Shown: piece by piece, positions 44,603-53,121 of the stretch
How positions within the stretch are numbered: position 1 is the first letter of the stretch
Layout: every line of letters begins with the position of its first letter
Assembly: GCF_013432195.1 (NCBI RefSeq)
Contig: NZ_JACCDB010000005.1
Span: 62,001-126,000, forward strand
Direction: 5' to 3'
DNA from: Tepidicella baoligensis
GTDB lineage: Bacteria; Pseudomonadota; Gammaproteobacteria; Burkholderiales; Burkholderiaceae_C
DNA: 64,000 nucleotides
Position numbers and translations under genes: made by a program
Notes under the pieces: model-generated
Told to the model about the DNA's origin: nothing
Database searches by the model: none
What the model saw: the letters and a program-made list of their open reading frames with translations, nothing else

Positions 44603-45952
44603 ATGTCCACGGTTTTCAACTTCACCTTCGTTCCCTGGTTCCGGTCTGTGGCTCCGTACATCCACAAATTCCGCAACCAGACCTTCGTCGTGGGCCTGCC
44701 GGGCGAGGCCATTGCGGCCGGCAAACTGCCCAACCTGGCGCAAGACCTTGCACTCATTCAGAGCATGGGCGTGCGCATTGTGCTGGTGCACGGCTTTCGC
44801 CCCCAGGTGAACGATCAGCTGCGCGCCAAGGGGCACGAAGCACGCTACCACAACGGCATCCGCATCACCGACAGCGTGGCGCTGGATTGTGCGCAGGAAG
44901 CTGCCGGGCAACTCCGCTACGAGATCGAAGCCGCCTTCAGCCAGGGCCTGCCCAACACCCCCATGGCCGGGGCCACGGTGCGTGTCATTTCGGGCAACTT
45001 CCTGACCGCGCGGCCGGTCGGTATCGTCGACGGGATCGACTTCCAGCACTCGGGCCTGGTGCGCAAGGTCGATGTGGCCGGCCTCATGCGCACGCTCGAC
45101 ATGGGCGCCATGGTCCTGCTCTCACCGTTTGGTTTCTCCCCGACCGGTGAGGCTTTCAATCTCACCATGGAGGAGGTCGCCACCAGCGTCGCCATTGCCT
45201 TGCAGGCGGACAAACTGCTGTTCCTCACCGAAATTCCCGGCATCCGGGTACGGCCTGGCGAGCCCGCCGGAGACGACAACCCCATCGACACCGAGCTGCC
45301 CCTGGCCGAAGCCGAACGCATTCTGGCCGGCAACCCGCCCAGCCACCAACCCACCGACGTGGGCTTTTACCTGCAACACTGTGTCAAAGCCTGCAAAGGG
45401 GGCGTCGAGCGCAGCCACATCATTCCGTTCGCTGTGGACGGCTCGCTGCTGCTAGAGGTGTATGTGCACGATGGCATCGGCACCATGGTGGTGGACGAAA
45501 AACTCGAGAGCCTGCGCGAAGCCACCCCGGACGACGTCGGCGGCATCCTGCAGCTGATCGAACCGTTCGAGAAGGACGGCACGCTGGTCAAACGCAGCCG
45601 CACCGAAATCGAGCGCGACATCGCCAACTACACCATCATCGAACACGACGGCGTCATCTTTGCCTGTGCGGCGCTCTACCCCTACCCTGAGGCCAAGACG
45701 GCCGAGATGGCCGCCCTCACGGTCTCGCCTCAGGCCCAGGGCCAAGGCGACGGTGAAAAAATCCTGAAACGCATCGAGCAACGTGCCCGCTACATGGGGC
45801 TGGAGAGCATCTTCGTGCTCACCACCCGCACCATGCACTGGTTCATCAAACGAGGCTTCGTGCCGGTTGATGCAGACTGGCTGCCGGAGGCCCGCAAGCG
45901 CAAATACAACTGGGACCGCCGCAGCAAAGTGCTGGTCAAGAAACTGGTTTGA
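44603..45952 (+). CDS. argA: amino-acid N-acetyltransferase (N-acetylglutamate synthase)
   Basis: First enzyme of arginine biosynthesis, making N-acetylglutamate from glutamate and acetyl-CoA. The 449 residues have an N-terminal amino-acid-kinase domain (about 20-285, with FVVGLPGEAIAAGKLPNLA, VHGFRPQVNDQLRAKG and MVLLSPFGFSPTGEAFNLT) and a C-terminal GNAT domain (about 300-445, with AALTVSPQAQGQGDGEKIL, the acetyl-CoA loop). The kinase-like domain usually binds arginine for feedback control. No clear ribosome site precedes the ATG; the 86-base spacer to hrpA must carry both promoters. Confidence 0.96.
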   Translation: MSTVFNFTFVPWFRSVAPYIHKFRNQTFVVGLPGEAIAAGKLPNLAQDLALIQSMGVRIVLVHGFRPQVNDQLRAKGHEARYHNGIRITDSVALDCAQEAAGQLRYEIEAAFSQGLPNTPMAGATVRVISGNFLTARPVGIVDGIDFQHSGLVRKVDVAGLMRTLDMGAMVLLSPFGFSPTGEAFNLTMEEVATSVAIALQADKLLFLTEIPGIRVRPGEPAGDDNPIDTELPLAEAERILAGNPPSHQPTDVGFYLQHCVKACKGGVERSHIIPFAVDGSLLLEVYVHDGIGTMVVDEKLESLREATPDDVGGILQLIEPFEKDGTLVKRSRTEIERDIANYTIIEHDGVIFACAALYPYPEAKTAEMAALTVSPQAQGQGDGEKILKRIEQRARYMGLESIFVLTTRTMHWFIKRGFVPVDADWLPEARKRKYNWDRRSKVLVKKLV

Positions 45953-46203
45953 GTTCGGCCACCATGACACGCCGTTCACTCATGGACCCTTCCCGGTCGG
46001 GAGCAGGTCAACGCAGCCCGGCGCTGGCCTGCGCGGCCAAGTGGCGTTGCAAGCCGACTTGACTTGCATGGGCCTACCCGTGCCCGCCCAGACGCTCAGT
46101 CAGCAGCGCAGCCACCCAACGGCCAAAGGCTCATGGGCGAAAGCCACGGCTGCTGACCGCGTTGCCGGGCACACCTGAATGCAAGGCCCCGCTGAAACGA
46201 AAA
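45953..46203. other. 251-base intergenic region after argA
   Basis: No gene is recognised. A 32-codon open frame (45964-46062, plus strand) has no ribosome site and no recognisable product. The yggX-type gene often found near argA in related bacteria is not here. No repeat or attachment site is evident. The region may be spacer or degraded sequence. Confidence 0.5.
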
Positions 46204-46226
46204 CGCCTATCCGACCAGGATAGGCG
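46204..46226 (-). terminator. rho-independent terminator of the lipoprotein gene
   Basis: A perfect nine-base stem (46204-46212 with 46218-46226) around a five-base loop is followed on the minus strand by TTTTCGTTTC. It lies 23 bases past the lipoprotein stop. Confidence 0.88.
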
Positions 46227-46249
46227 CACACATACAACTGACGAGAAGC

Positions 46250-46474
46250 TTACTGGGCTTTCTCTTCGGTCTTCTGCTCTTCCTGGGCTTGGCCTTCAGC
46301 AGCGGCCTCGCCTTCGGCTTTTTCTTCGGCAGCCGCTTCCTGGGCTGGCTCAGCAGCAGGAGCAGCCTGCTCGACTACGGGAGCGGGGGCGGGCGCAGGG
46401 GCTTCTTCTTTTTTGCCACAGGCAGCCAGAGCAACAGCGGCCAACAACGCGGCCAGCACAACGGACTTGTTCAT
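46250..46474 (-). CDS. small Ala/Glu/Pro-rich lipoprotein
   Basis: A 74-residue predicted lipoprotein. A signal peptide (MNKSVVLAALLAAVALAAC) ends in the lipobox LAAC, so Cys19 would be lipidated. The mature part is low complexity: an Ala-Pro run, then Ala/Glu/Gln repeats ending in KTEEKAQ, highly acidic and probably disordered. No family function is known to me. No clear ribosome site is seen. The 208-base region upstream contains an AT-rich segment (46605-46675) with TTGACA and TACAAA-like boxes on the minus strand about 170-200 bases ahead of the gene, and a closer TTAACC/TATCAT pair; either could be the promoter. Confidence 0.82.
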   Translation of the reverse strand: MNKSVVLAALLAAVALAACGKKEEAPAPAPAPVVEQAAPAAEPAQEAAAEEKAEGEAAAEGQAQEEQKTEEKAQ

Positions 46475-46682
46475 ATGGGTGAATTGGGTTAAGGTAGGGT
46501 TTAGGGACGTCATTCCTCGCTGTTTCCGCCTTCTCAATCGGTCGGAAACACGCGGCATCGATGCATCCGGCATGACCGCGTCTGCACCAACACAGCAACA
46601 ATGATAATCTATCTCGAAATTCCGGGTTAACCCCAAGAAAAAATTTTTGTACACCCCCTCATTCGTTGTCAAAACGCAACAC

Positions 46683-47177
46683 TCACAACCCGAGAACCGT
46701 TGCGGGAAAGGCCACGGTGGCAGCCTGCCAAACGGAATCCCAGGCCTGACGCAACTGCGCACGGCGCGCAGGGTCCGCCGTGGCCACCACGGTGCAAGAG
46801 GCTGCATCCAACCCTACGAGCACCCACTCCGGCGTCCAAAGCAGCAGCGCCGCCTCACCCAGCCCTGTGGGCGGCCAAGTTCGTGCCTCGAATCGGTGAT
46901 CGAAAACCTGGCGCCGGGGCACGAAACGCGGCGCGTACGCCGCCAGTCCCTTGAAATCGGCCGCCATCATGTGCAGGGTCCCGCCGAACTGCATCCATCG
47001 GGTCAGGCTGTCTATCACCTCCCGCTCGCCCAGAGGCCAGTGGAGGAAGTCGGGGTCGGCCAGCCGCATCTCGGGCCAACCCCGCATCGGCGCCAGTTCG
47101 AAAGCCTGCCGCACGAGGCGCTGAAAATCAGCCGGCCCAGTGAAACGGCCTTGGGGCAAGGGATGGTCCTCATTCAA
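46683..47177 (-). CDS. conserved hypothetical protein coupled to roxA
   Basis: A 164-residue soluble protein without signal peptide or membrane helices. It is Trp-rich (DFLHWPLGEREVIDSLTRW, about residue 45; TWPPTGLGEAALLLWTPEW, about residue 105). I do not recognise the family. Its start overlaps the end of roxA by eight bases, so the two are co-translated and may share a role in ribosome modification or oxygen response; this is inference from position only. Confidence 0.75.
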   Translation of the reverse strand: MNEDHPLPQGRFTGPADFQRLVRQAFELAPMRGWPEMRLADPDFLHWPLGEREVIDSLTRWMQFGGTLHMMAADFKGLAAYAPRFVPRRQVFDHRFEARTWPPTGLGEAALLLWTPEWVLVGLDAASCTVVATADPARRAQLRQAWDSVWQAATVAFPATVLGL

Positions 47178-48333
47178 GAGTATCTCCTTTCAGATGCAGC
47201 CAGCCCGCCTCATGCCACTGAGCAAGCACGGCCTGAGCATCGGCACTGGCGCATCGCACGGCCTGTGCTGGCAGGTAGCGCTGGTCGGCCAATTGCCGCA
47301 TCAAGCGAGCGTCGCGACCACCGGCGTGCAGCGCCTCCCCGTTGATGAACACATGGCGGTCATCGTAGAGCATGCGGGTACGGCGGTCCAGCACCACCGC
47401 GGCAGGCTGCCACGGCTGCGCGGGCGCCTCGAACCAGACGCGGGGCTTGGGCTCCGTCATGATTTCCCCTAAGGCAATTCGCACCCCCTCCTCGTCGGCC
47501 ACGAGACGCGCCAGACTGGTATGGGCGAATTCGACCATCGCTTCCGGTAGGCGTGCGGGGGTATCGGTGGCCGCTTGCGACGGGTCGCGGTAGAGAGTCT
47601 CATCCTCATGCTCGTCGGCGAGCCGCTGCACCAGCTCGGCCGCCAGGCCTCCGCGCTGTGGCACGCGAAAGCCGATCGAGTAGGTCATGCACTCGCCCGC
47701 TTCGGCAATGCCGTCATGGCACCACAAAGGCGGCAGGTACAGCATGTCTCCGGGGTCCAGCACCCACTCCTCTTGAGGCTCGAACCGTTGCAGGATTTTC
47801 AGCGGCACGCCCTCCTGAAGCCGCAAGTCTTTCTGGCGTCCAATGCGCCAGCGCCGCCGCCCATGTGCCTGCAGCAGAAAAACGTCATAACTGTCCACAT
47901 GCGGCCCCACCCCGCCACCTTCACTCGCCCAGGAGATCATGAGATCGTCGAGCCGTGCATCGGGCACGAAGCGAAAGCGCTGCATCAATCGGTGTATGGC
48001 GTCCACATGCAAGTCCACCCCTTGCACCAGCAGGGTCCAACCCGGACGCTTCAATGCGGGCAAGGCAGTGCGACCGAAGGGCCCGTGGCGCAAACGCCAT
48101 CCACCCTCCGGCTCATGAACGATGAGCCTGGACTCCACTTCCTCACGAGCGGCCAGCGCAAACAATTCGGCTCGGCTGAGCAACGGCTGAAAACCCGGTA
48201 TGGCCTGGCGTATCAGCAACGGCTTGCGTTGCCAGTGACGGCGCATGAACTGACGGGGCGTGAGGCCTCCCAGTAACGTGGAGGGTTCATCGATGGGTGG
48301 AGCCAAGACGACCCCAGGCAAGGAAGAAGTCAT
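47170..48333 (-). CDS. roxA: ribosomal oxygenase (JmjC/cupin, RoxA/YcfD type)
   Basis: A Fe(II)/2-oxoglutarate-dependent arginine 3-hydroxylase expected to modify ribosomal protein L16. The 387 residues begin with a segment typical of the family (GGLTPRQFMRRHWQRKPLLI). The JmjC cupin core has the iron ligands in VGPHVDSYDVFLLQAHGRRR (HxD) and the distal His in LPPLWCHDGIAE. A C-terminal dimerisation/winged-helix region follows. The start at 48333 (MTSSLPG) is chosen over frame extension upstream, which is antisense to the SlyD gene. It is divergent from the SlyD-like gene with 85 bases between. Confidence 0.92.
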   Translation of the reverse strand: MTSSLPGVVLAPPIDEPSTLLGGLTPRQFMRRHWQRKPLLIRQAIPGFQPLLSRAELFALAAREEVESRLIVHEPEGGWRLRHGPFGRTALPALKRPGWTLLVQGVDLHVDAIHRLMQRFRFVPDARLDDLMISWASEGGGVGPHVDSYDVFLLQAHGRRRWRIGRQKDLRLQEGVPLKILQRFEPQEEWVLDPGDMLYLPPLWCHDGIAEAGECMTYSIGFRVPQRGGLAAELVQRLADEHEDETLYRDPSQAATDTPARLPEAMVEFAHTSLARLVADEEGVRIALGEIMTEPKPRVWFEAPAQPWQPAAVVLDRRTRMLYDDRHVFINGEALHAGGRDARLMRQLADQRYLPAQAVRCASADAQAVLAQWHEAGWLHLKGDTLE

Positions 48334-48418
48334 GGGACAATTGTCGTGCAAAAGCCGCCACGGCCTTGGCCATCCGCCAGCCATCGGGCGACCGGTTTCG
48401 CCCCAGGAAAGCACAACA

Positions 48419-48961
48419 ATGGAAACCTCTTCGTCTGTGACCAAGACATGCACCCCGACTTCCGAGCCGATGCGTGTCACCCCCCAATGCGTGGTTGCCC
48501 TCACATGGACACTCAAGGACACCCTCGGCGACATCCTGGACCAGCTCGACGAGCCGGTCGAATTTCTGGTGGGTGGACACGACCTGCTCGACAAGATCGA
48601 TGAGGCCCTGCAGGGCCATGTCGCTGGTGACGAGATGGAGCTCCATCTCGAACCCGAACACGCCTTCGGCGACTACGACGATCAGCTGCTGTTTCTGGAG
48701 CCCCGTTCGGCCTTTCCTCAAGACCTGGAAGAAGGCATGGCCTTCGAAGGACTCCCGGAGGGTTGCAGCCCACAGGCCCCATCAGACAAGATCTTCTTTG
48801 TCAGCGAGATCTATCCCGAGCATGTCGTGCTCGATGCCAACCATCCCCTGGCTGGCATGGCGCTGCGGCTACACCTGAAAATCCACCGTGTGCGCGAAGC
48901 CACGGTGGACGAGGTGGGACAAGGAACACTGGGCACCGGCTTTTTCCGGCTCGCCACATGA
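48419..48961 (+). CDS. FKBP-type peptidyl-prolyl isomerase (SlyD-like)
   Basis: A 180-residue SlyD-type prolyl isomerase/chaperone. The FKBP domain and its inserted flap occupy about residues 20-165: VVALTWTLKDTLGDILDQ, EFLVGGHDLLDKIDEALQG, EMELHLEPEHAFGDYDDQLL and HPLAGMALRLHLKIHRVREA. The His/Cys-rich metal-binding tail of E. coli SlyD is missing. The ATG at 48419 follows an AGGAAA site; Met at 48470 is an alternative start that would remove a Ser/Thr-rich leader. Confidence 0.9.
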   Translation: METSSSVTKTCTPTSEPMRVTPQCVVALTWTLKDTLGDILDQLDEPVEFLVGGHDLLDKIDEALQGHVAGDEMELHLEPEHAFGDYDDQLLFLEPRSAFPQDLEEGMAFEGLPEGCSPQAPSDKIFFVSEIYPEHVVLDANHPLAGMALRLHLKIHRVREATVDEVGQGTLGTGFFRLAT

Positions 48962-48985
48962 GCAGAACGGCTGGCGCGGGAGCGG

Positions 48986-49435
48986 TCAGCCGCGTCCGGT
49001 GGAACCGTAACCACCGGCACCGCGCTCGGTGCAGGCGGCAAACTCGTCCACCAGCTGGAACTGTGCCCGCACCACCGGAACGATCACGAGTTGCGCGATC
49101 CGCTCCATGGGTTCGATGGTGAAGGCCACGCCACTGCGGTTCCAGGCGCTCACCATGAGCTGACCCTGGTAGTCGCTGTCGATCAGGCCCACCAGGTTGC
49201 CCAAGACGATGCCATGCTTGTGCCCCAGGCCCGAGCGCGGCAGGATCAGCGCCGCATAGCCCGGATCGGCCAGATGGATGGCCATGCCCGTCGGCACCAG
49301 CTGCCAGGCGTTGGGCGCCAACGTCAACGGTTCGTCCAGGCAGGCCCGCAGGTCCAGGCCCGCACTGCCGGCCGTGGCATAAGCCGGCATGGCGTCACGC
49401 AGACGCTGGTCGAGGATACGGCATTCCACCCGCAT
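48986..49435 (-). CDS. dut: dUTP diphosphatase
   Basis: Trimeric dUTPase of 149 residues that hydrolyses dUTP to dUMP and keeps uracil out of DNA. All five family motifs are visible: [52 protein letters not shown] and the C-terminal [11 protein letters not shown]. The ATG at 49435 has AGGAG five bases upstream; a GTG at 49441 would overlap the TRAP permease stop as GTGA. It is the last gene of the TRAP operon strand and may be co-transcribed with it. Confidence 0.97.
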   Translation of the reverse strand: MRVECRILDQRLRDAMPAYATAGSAGLDLRACLDEPLTLAPNAWQLVPTGMAIHLADPGYAALILPRSGLGHKHGIVLGNLVGLIDSDYQGQLMVSAWNRSGVAFTIEPMERIAQLVIVPVVRAQFQLVDEFAACTERGAGGYGSTGRG

Positions 49436-49437
49436 CC

Positions 49438-51147
49438 TCACTCCTGCTCCTCTGGCGGATCGCCCCAGGGATCGCTGGACTCACCCCAACCGGAATCCAG
49501 ACCCGGCATGTTGAGCAGTTGCTCACGCACCGCATCCACATCGACCTCAACCGGCGGCTCCAGTTGCCCCGTGACCAAGGTAGGCTGCCAAATCAGCAAC
49601 GCCACCATCATCACTTGGAGGATGATGAAAGCGATCGACCCCTTGTAAATCTGCTCGGTAGTCACGCGCTTGATGGGCTGCTTCGTGACCTGATCGACAT
49701 AGTCGTTGCGGGCCGCCACGCTGCGCAGATAGAACAGCGCAAAGCCGAACGGCGGCGTGAGGAACGACGTCTGCAGGTTCATGGCGATGATGATGCCGAA
49801 CCAGATCAGGTTGATGTCGAGCTTCTCGGCCACAGGGGCCAGCAGCGGCACCACGATGAACGCGATCTCGAAGAAGTCGATGAAGAAGCCGAGCGCGAAC
49901 ACCAACAGGTTCACGAAGATCAGGAAGCCGATCTGACCTCCGGGCAACTGGTCGAACAGGTGCTCCACCCAGATGTGGCCGTCGGCGGCATTGAAGGTGA
50001 AGCTGAACACCGTCGAGCCGATCAGAATGAACATCACGAAGATCGAGAGCTTGGTGCTGTTTTCCAGCGCCTGCTTGAGCACTTGCAGGGTCAAACGGCG
50101 ACGCACGAAGGCCATGACCAGCGCGCCGACTGCCCCCATCGCACCGCCCTCGGTGGGCGTGGCGATGCCAAGAAAAATCGTGCCCAGCACCAGAAAGATC
50201 AGCAACAGCGGCGGGATCAGCACGAACGTGACCTGTTGCGCCAGGCGGGAAAGCAGGTTCAGCCGGAGCAGCTTGTTGGCCAGCGACAGGACCAGAGCAA
50301 AGAGCGCGGCCACCATCAGCGAGAGGATGAACGTCTCGTCACGAGGCGCGTCCAGGGTACGCCCCAGCCACTGCTTCATGAGGTCGTTGTGCACCAGCGA
50401 CCAGAGATACCCGACCACCGCAGACAAACCCATCAGGACGATCAGCGACTTGTGACCACTGGCCCCGTTGGGCTCGTTGTAAATGCGGGCCTCGGGCGGC
50501 AACGCGGGCACCCAATGGGGCTTGATGATGGCGACGCCGAAAATGAACAGCAGGTATAGGGCCACCAGCATCAGGCCGGGAATCAGCGCCCCAGCGTACA
50601 TGTCGCCCACGGAACGGCCCAACTGGTCAGCCAAAACGATCAGCACCAGGGAGGGTGGCAACGCCTGCGCCAGGGTGCCGGACGCGGTGATCGTGCCGGT
50701 GGCGATCGAACGGTTGTACCCATAGCGCAGCATGATCGGCAGGGAGATCAGACCCATGGAGATCACGGCAGCCGACACCACGCCGGTGGTGGCGGCCAGC
50801 AACGCTCCGACCAAAACCACGGCCACACCCAAACCGCCACGCACCGGCCCAAACACCTGACCGATGGTTTCCAGCAGGTCTTCGGCCATGCGGCTGCGCT
50901 CCAGCACGATGCCCATGATCGTGAAGAACGGGATGGCCAGCAGCGTCTCGTTCTGCATGATGCCGAAGACCCGCAGCGGCAAGGCGTTGAACAAGCTGGC
51001 CGGAAACAGGCCCAGCTCCATGCCGATGAGCCCGAAAAAAAGCCCCGTGGCCGCGAGCGAGAACGCCACCGGGAACCCCGTGATGAGGAACAGAAAAAGC
51101 CCCACAAACATCAGGGGCACAAAATTGTGGGTGAGCCATTCGATCAT
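49438..51147 (-). CDS. TRAP transporter large permease (DctM type)
   Basis: A 569-residue inner-membrane protein of the TRAP family, sodium-coupled and binding-protein dependent. It shows about 13 helices and the family motifs [57 protein letters not shown] and [18 protein letters not shown]. It is longer than a typical DctM (about 430) because of a central insertion (about residues 200-310) with extra hydrophobic segments, as seen in large permeases paired with TakP-like binding proteins. The start overlaps the dctQ stop by ATGA. Confidence 0.94.
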   Translation of the reverse strand: MIEWLTHNFVPLMFVGLFLFLITGFPVAFSLAATGLFFGLIGMELGLFPASLFNALPLRVFGIMQNETLLAIPFFTIMGIVLERSRMAEDLLETIGQVFGPVRGGLGVAVVLVGALLAATTGVVSAAVISMGLISLPIMLRYGYNRSIATGTITASGTLAQALPPSLVLIVLADQLGRSVGDMYAGALIPGLMLVALYLLFIFGVAIIKPHWVPALPPEARIYNEPNGASGHKSLIVLMGLSAVVGYLWSLVHNDLMKQWLGRTLDAPRDETFILSLMVAALFALVLSLANKLLRLNLLSRLAQQVTFVLIPPLLLIFLVLGTIFLGIATPTEGGAMGAVGALVMAFVRRRLTLQVLKQALENSTKLSIFVMFILIGSTVFSFTFNAADGHIWVEHLFDQLPGGQIGFLIFVNLLVFALGFFIDFFEIAFIVVPLLAPVAEKLDINLIWFGIIIAMNLQTSFLTPPFGFALFYLRSVAARNDYVDQVTKQPIKRVTTEQIYKGSIAFIILQVMMVALLIWQPTLVTGQLEPPVEVDVDAVREQLLNMPGLDSGWGESSDPWGDPPEEQE

Positions 51148-51758
51148 GATGCCTGTCCCCCGCTAGAGGCGGCCTTCGCGGCTTTTTCCGTTTCGGCGAT
51201 CTCCTTGGCCAGTATCTCCGTTTCGCTGGGCCCGGTGTGGTCGAGCGGGTCTGGCCCACCCCCGTACAGGAAATGCAAGCGCTTGATCAGTTCGGACAAC
51301 CCCTGCAGGCCCAGCAGTGCAAAGCCGACGGGGATCAGCAGATAAGCCGGCCAGCGAATCAGGCCTCCGGCGTTGGAGGAGGCCTCGCCACTGTGCCAGG
51401 CCCGCTCGAACACGGGCCAGCCCATCTTGGCGATCATGTAGCACAGGGGAAGCAGGAAAACGACGATGCCGATCACGTCGATCCAGTTGCGCGTACGGGC
51501 CGAAAGCCGGCTGGCCACGACGTCGATGCGGACGTGGGCATTGCGCAGAAAGGCGTAGCCTCCACCCAGCAGAAACACGGCACCGAAGAGGTACCACTGG
51601 ATTTCGAGGTAGGCGTTGGAGCTGACGCTGAAGGCGTAGCGACTGATGGCATTGCCCGCGCTGATCAGCGTGGCCGCCAGGATAAACCACATCATCAACT
51701 TGCCGACCGCGCCGTTGAGGGTGTCAACCGCACGCGAAAAAAGCAGGAGGAATTTCAT
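51144..51758 (-). CDS. TRAP transporter small permease (DctQ type)
   Basis: A 204-residue four-helix membrane protein. The motif VSSNAYLEIQWYLFGAVFLL followed by GGYAFLRNAHVRIDV is the DctQ hallmark. A charged cytoplasmic tail (about residues 175-204) is rich in Glu, Lys and Ala. It is separated from the binding-protein gene by a terminator-like hairpin and overlaps dctM by ATGA. Confidence 0.93.
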   Translation of the reverse strand: MKFLLLFSRAVDTLNGAVGKLMMWFILAATLISAGNAISRYAFSVSSNAYLEIQWYLFGAVFLLGGGYAFLRNAHVRIDVVASRLSARTRNWIDVIGIVVFLLPLCYMIAKMGWPVFERAWHSGEASSNAGGLIRWPAYLLIPVGFALLGLQGLSELIKRLHFLYGGGPDPLDHTGPSETEILAKEIAETEKAAKAASSGGQAS

Positions 51759-51838
51759 AGGTACATACCTTCACAGACCCGATCGATCCATGACACGTTC
51801 GAAAGCAAAGAGTTCGTTTGCCACAGCGGAAACAACAA

Positions 51839-51864
51839 AACGCCCCGCACGGCAGCGGGGCGTT
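51839..51864 (-). terminator. terminator between dctP and dctQ
   Basis: A perfect 10-base stem (51855-51864 with 51839-51848) with a six-base loop lies 26 bases past the dctP stop. On the minus strand TT then GTTGTTTCC follows, a modest T-tract. It probably lets only part of the transcripts continue into dctQM, giving more binding protein than permease. Confidence 0.8.
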
Positions 51865-51889
51865 CTTTTGTGACCGATGGCGAGCAAGC

Positions 51890-52972
51890 TTACAGGCGAG
51901 CGGCCTGCATGTAGCTGTCGAAGCGAGCTTCGGTGAAGCGGAACCACAGGTTGGCGTCGCGCCGGTAGGCCGCGTAGTCTTCGTAGATCTTCTTCCAGCG
52001 CGGGTTGGTGTCGTTGAGTTCGGTGTACAGCTCCATGGAAGCACGGAAAGCGGCATCCATGACGGAGCGCGGGAACGCCTCCAGTTTGGTACCGCCAGCC
52101 ACCAGGCGCTTGAGGGCCTGAGGGTTGCGCACATCGTACATGGCTTGCATGTTGACGTGCGCATGTGAGGCGGCGGCGGCAACGATGGCCTTGTACTCGG
52201 GCGTAAGCGCGTTGTAGGCCGCTTTGTTGACGTAAAGGTCGATCTGCGCGCCGCCTTCCCACCAACCAGGGTAGTAGTAGAACGGCGCCACGCGCTGGAA
52301 GCCGAGCTTCTCGTCGTCGTACGGGCCCACCCATTCAACGGCATCGATGGTGCCACGCTCGAGAGCTTGATAGATTTCACCACCCGGGATCAGTTGAGGC
52401 ACGGCCCCAAGCTTGCTCAACACCTTCCCAGCAAAGCCCCCCACACGGAACTTCAGGCCCTGGAGATCGGCAGGCGACTTGATTTCCTTGCGGAACCAAC
52501 CGCCCATTTGGGCGCCAGAGTTACCGCATGGGAAGTTGACGATGTTGTATGCATCGTAGAACTCGCGGAACAGCTTGAGACCGTTGCCGTCATAGTACCA
52601 AGCAGTCAACTGCCGGCTGTTCAGGCCGAAAGGAATCGCGGTACCGATGGCAAAGGTATCGTCCTTGCCAAAGAAATAGTAAGGGCACGTGTGTGCAGCC
52701 TCCACCGTGCCAGCTTGGACACCATCCACCACGCCGAACGGAGGCATCAATTCACCACCAGGGTGAACCGAAATTTGGAAACGACCACCGGTGGCATCGG
52801 AAACCATTTTCGCGAACACCTCAGCGCCGCCATAAATGGTGTCCAGGGAGCGCGGGAAACTTGATGCCACACGCCAACGAACCGCTGGCTGAGCGCCGAC
52901 GATGGCCGGGGCTGCACTCGCAGCCAACACACCAGCAATACCGGCATTCTTGATGAGTGATCGACGATCCAT
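51890..52972 (-). CDS. TRAP transporter substrate-binding protein (TakP-like)
   Basis: A 360-residue periplasmic protein with a twin-arginine signal peptide (MDRRSLIKNAGIAGVLAAS, cleavage near AIVGA-QP). The mature part has the DctP fold: WRVASSFPRSLDTIYGGAE, CPYYFFGKDDTFAIGTAIPF, LKFRVGGFAGKVLSKLGA, QALERGTIDAVEWVGPYDD and the FYYYPGWWEGG segment characteristic of proteins that bind 2-oxo acids. The likely ligands are pyruvate-like 2-oxo acids or lactate. It is the first gene of the TRAP operon. Confidence 0.94.
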   Translation of the reverse strand: MDRRSLIKNAGIAGVLAASAAPAIVGAQPAVRWRVASSFPRSLDTIYGGAEVFAKMVSDATGGRFQISVHPGGELMPPFGVVDGVQAGTVEAAHTCPYYFFGKDDTFAIGTAIPFGLNSRQLTAWYYDGNGLKLFREFYDAYNIVNFPCGNSGAQMGGWFRKEIKSPADLQGLKFRVGGFAGKVLSKLGAVPQLIPGGEIYQALERGTIDAVEWVGPYDDEKLGFQRVAPFYYYPGWWEGGAQIDLYVNKAAYNALTPEYKAIVAAAASHAHVNMQAMYDVRNPQALKRLVAGGTKLEAFPRSVMDAAFRASMELYTELNDTNPRWKKIYEDYAAYRRDANLWFRFTEARFDSYMQAARL

Positions 52973-53040
52973 ATATGAACTCCGAACGGATGAGATTATG
53001 ACGGGCCGGCTCGACAGTCATGTCTGACCGGGTGCCGCGC

Positions 53041-53086
53041 ATTGTAGGCGCCCAGATCGTAGCGCCGCGGTCGTACAAACCCTAGT
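53041..53086 (-). promoter_or_regulatory. putative dctP promoter with upstream CTAGGG element
   Basis: On the minus strand TACAAT (53041-53046) could serve as the -10 box, without a good -35 box. ACTAGGGTTTGTAC (53073-53086) is centred roughly 45 bases ahead of the predicted start, a usual place for an activator. The first bases resemble the dyad ahead of the second symporter operon. The regulator is unknown. Confidence 0.4.
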
Positions 53087-53121
53087 TTCTTCGTTTCCGG
53101 GTTTGAAAAAATATCAAAGGC

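Noticed and set aside
45964-46062. Short open frame of 32 codons after argA
   Set aside because: No ribosome site, no recognisable features, and such frames are expected by chance.
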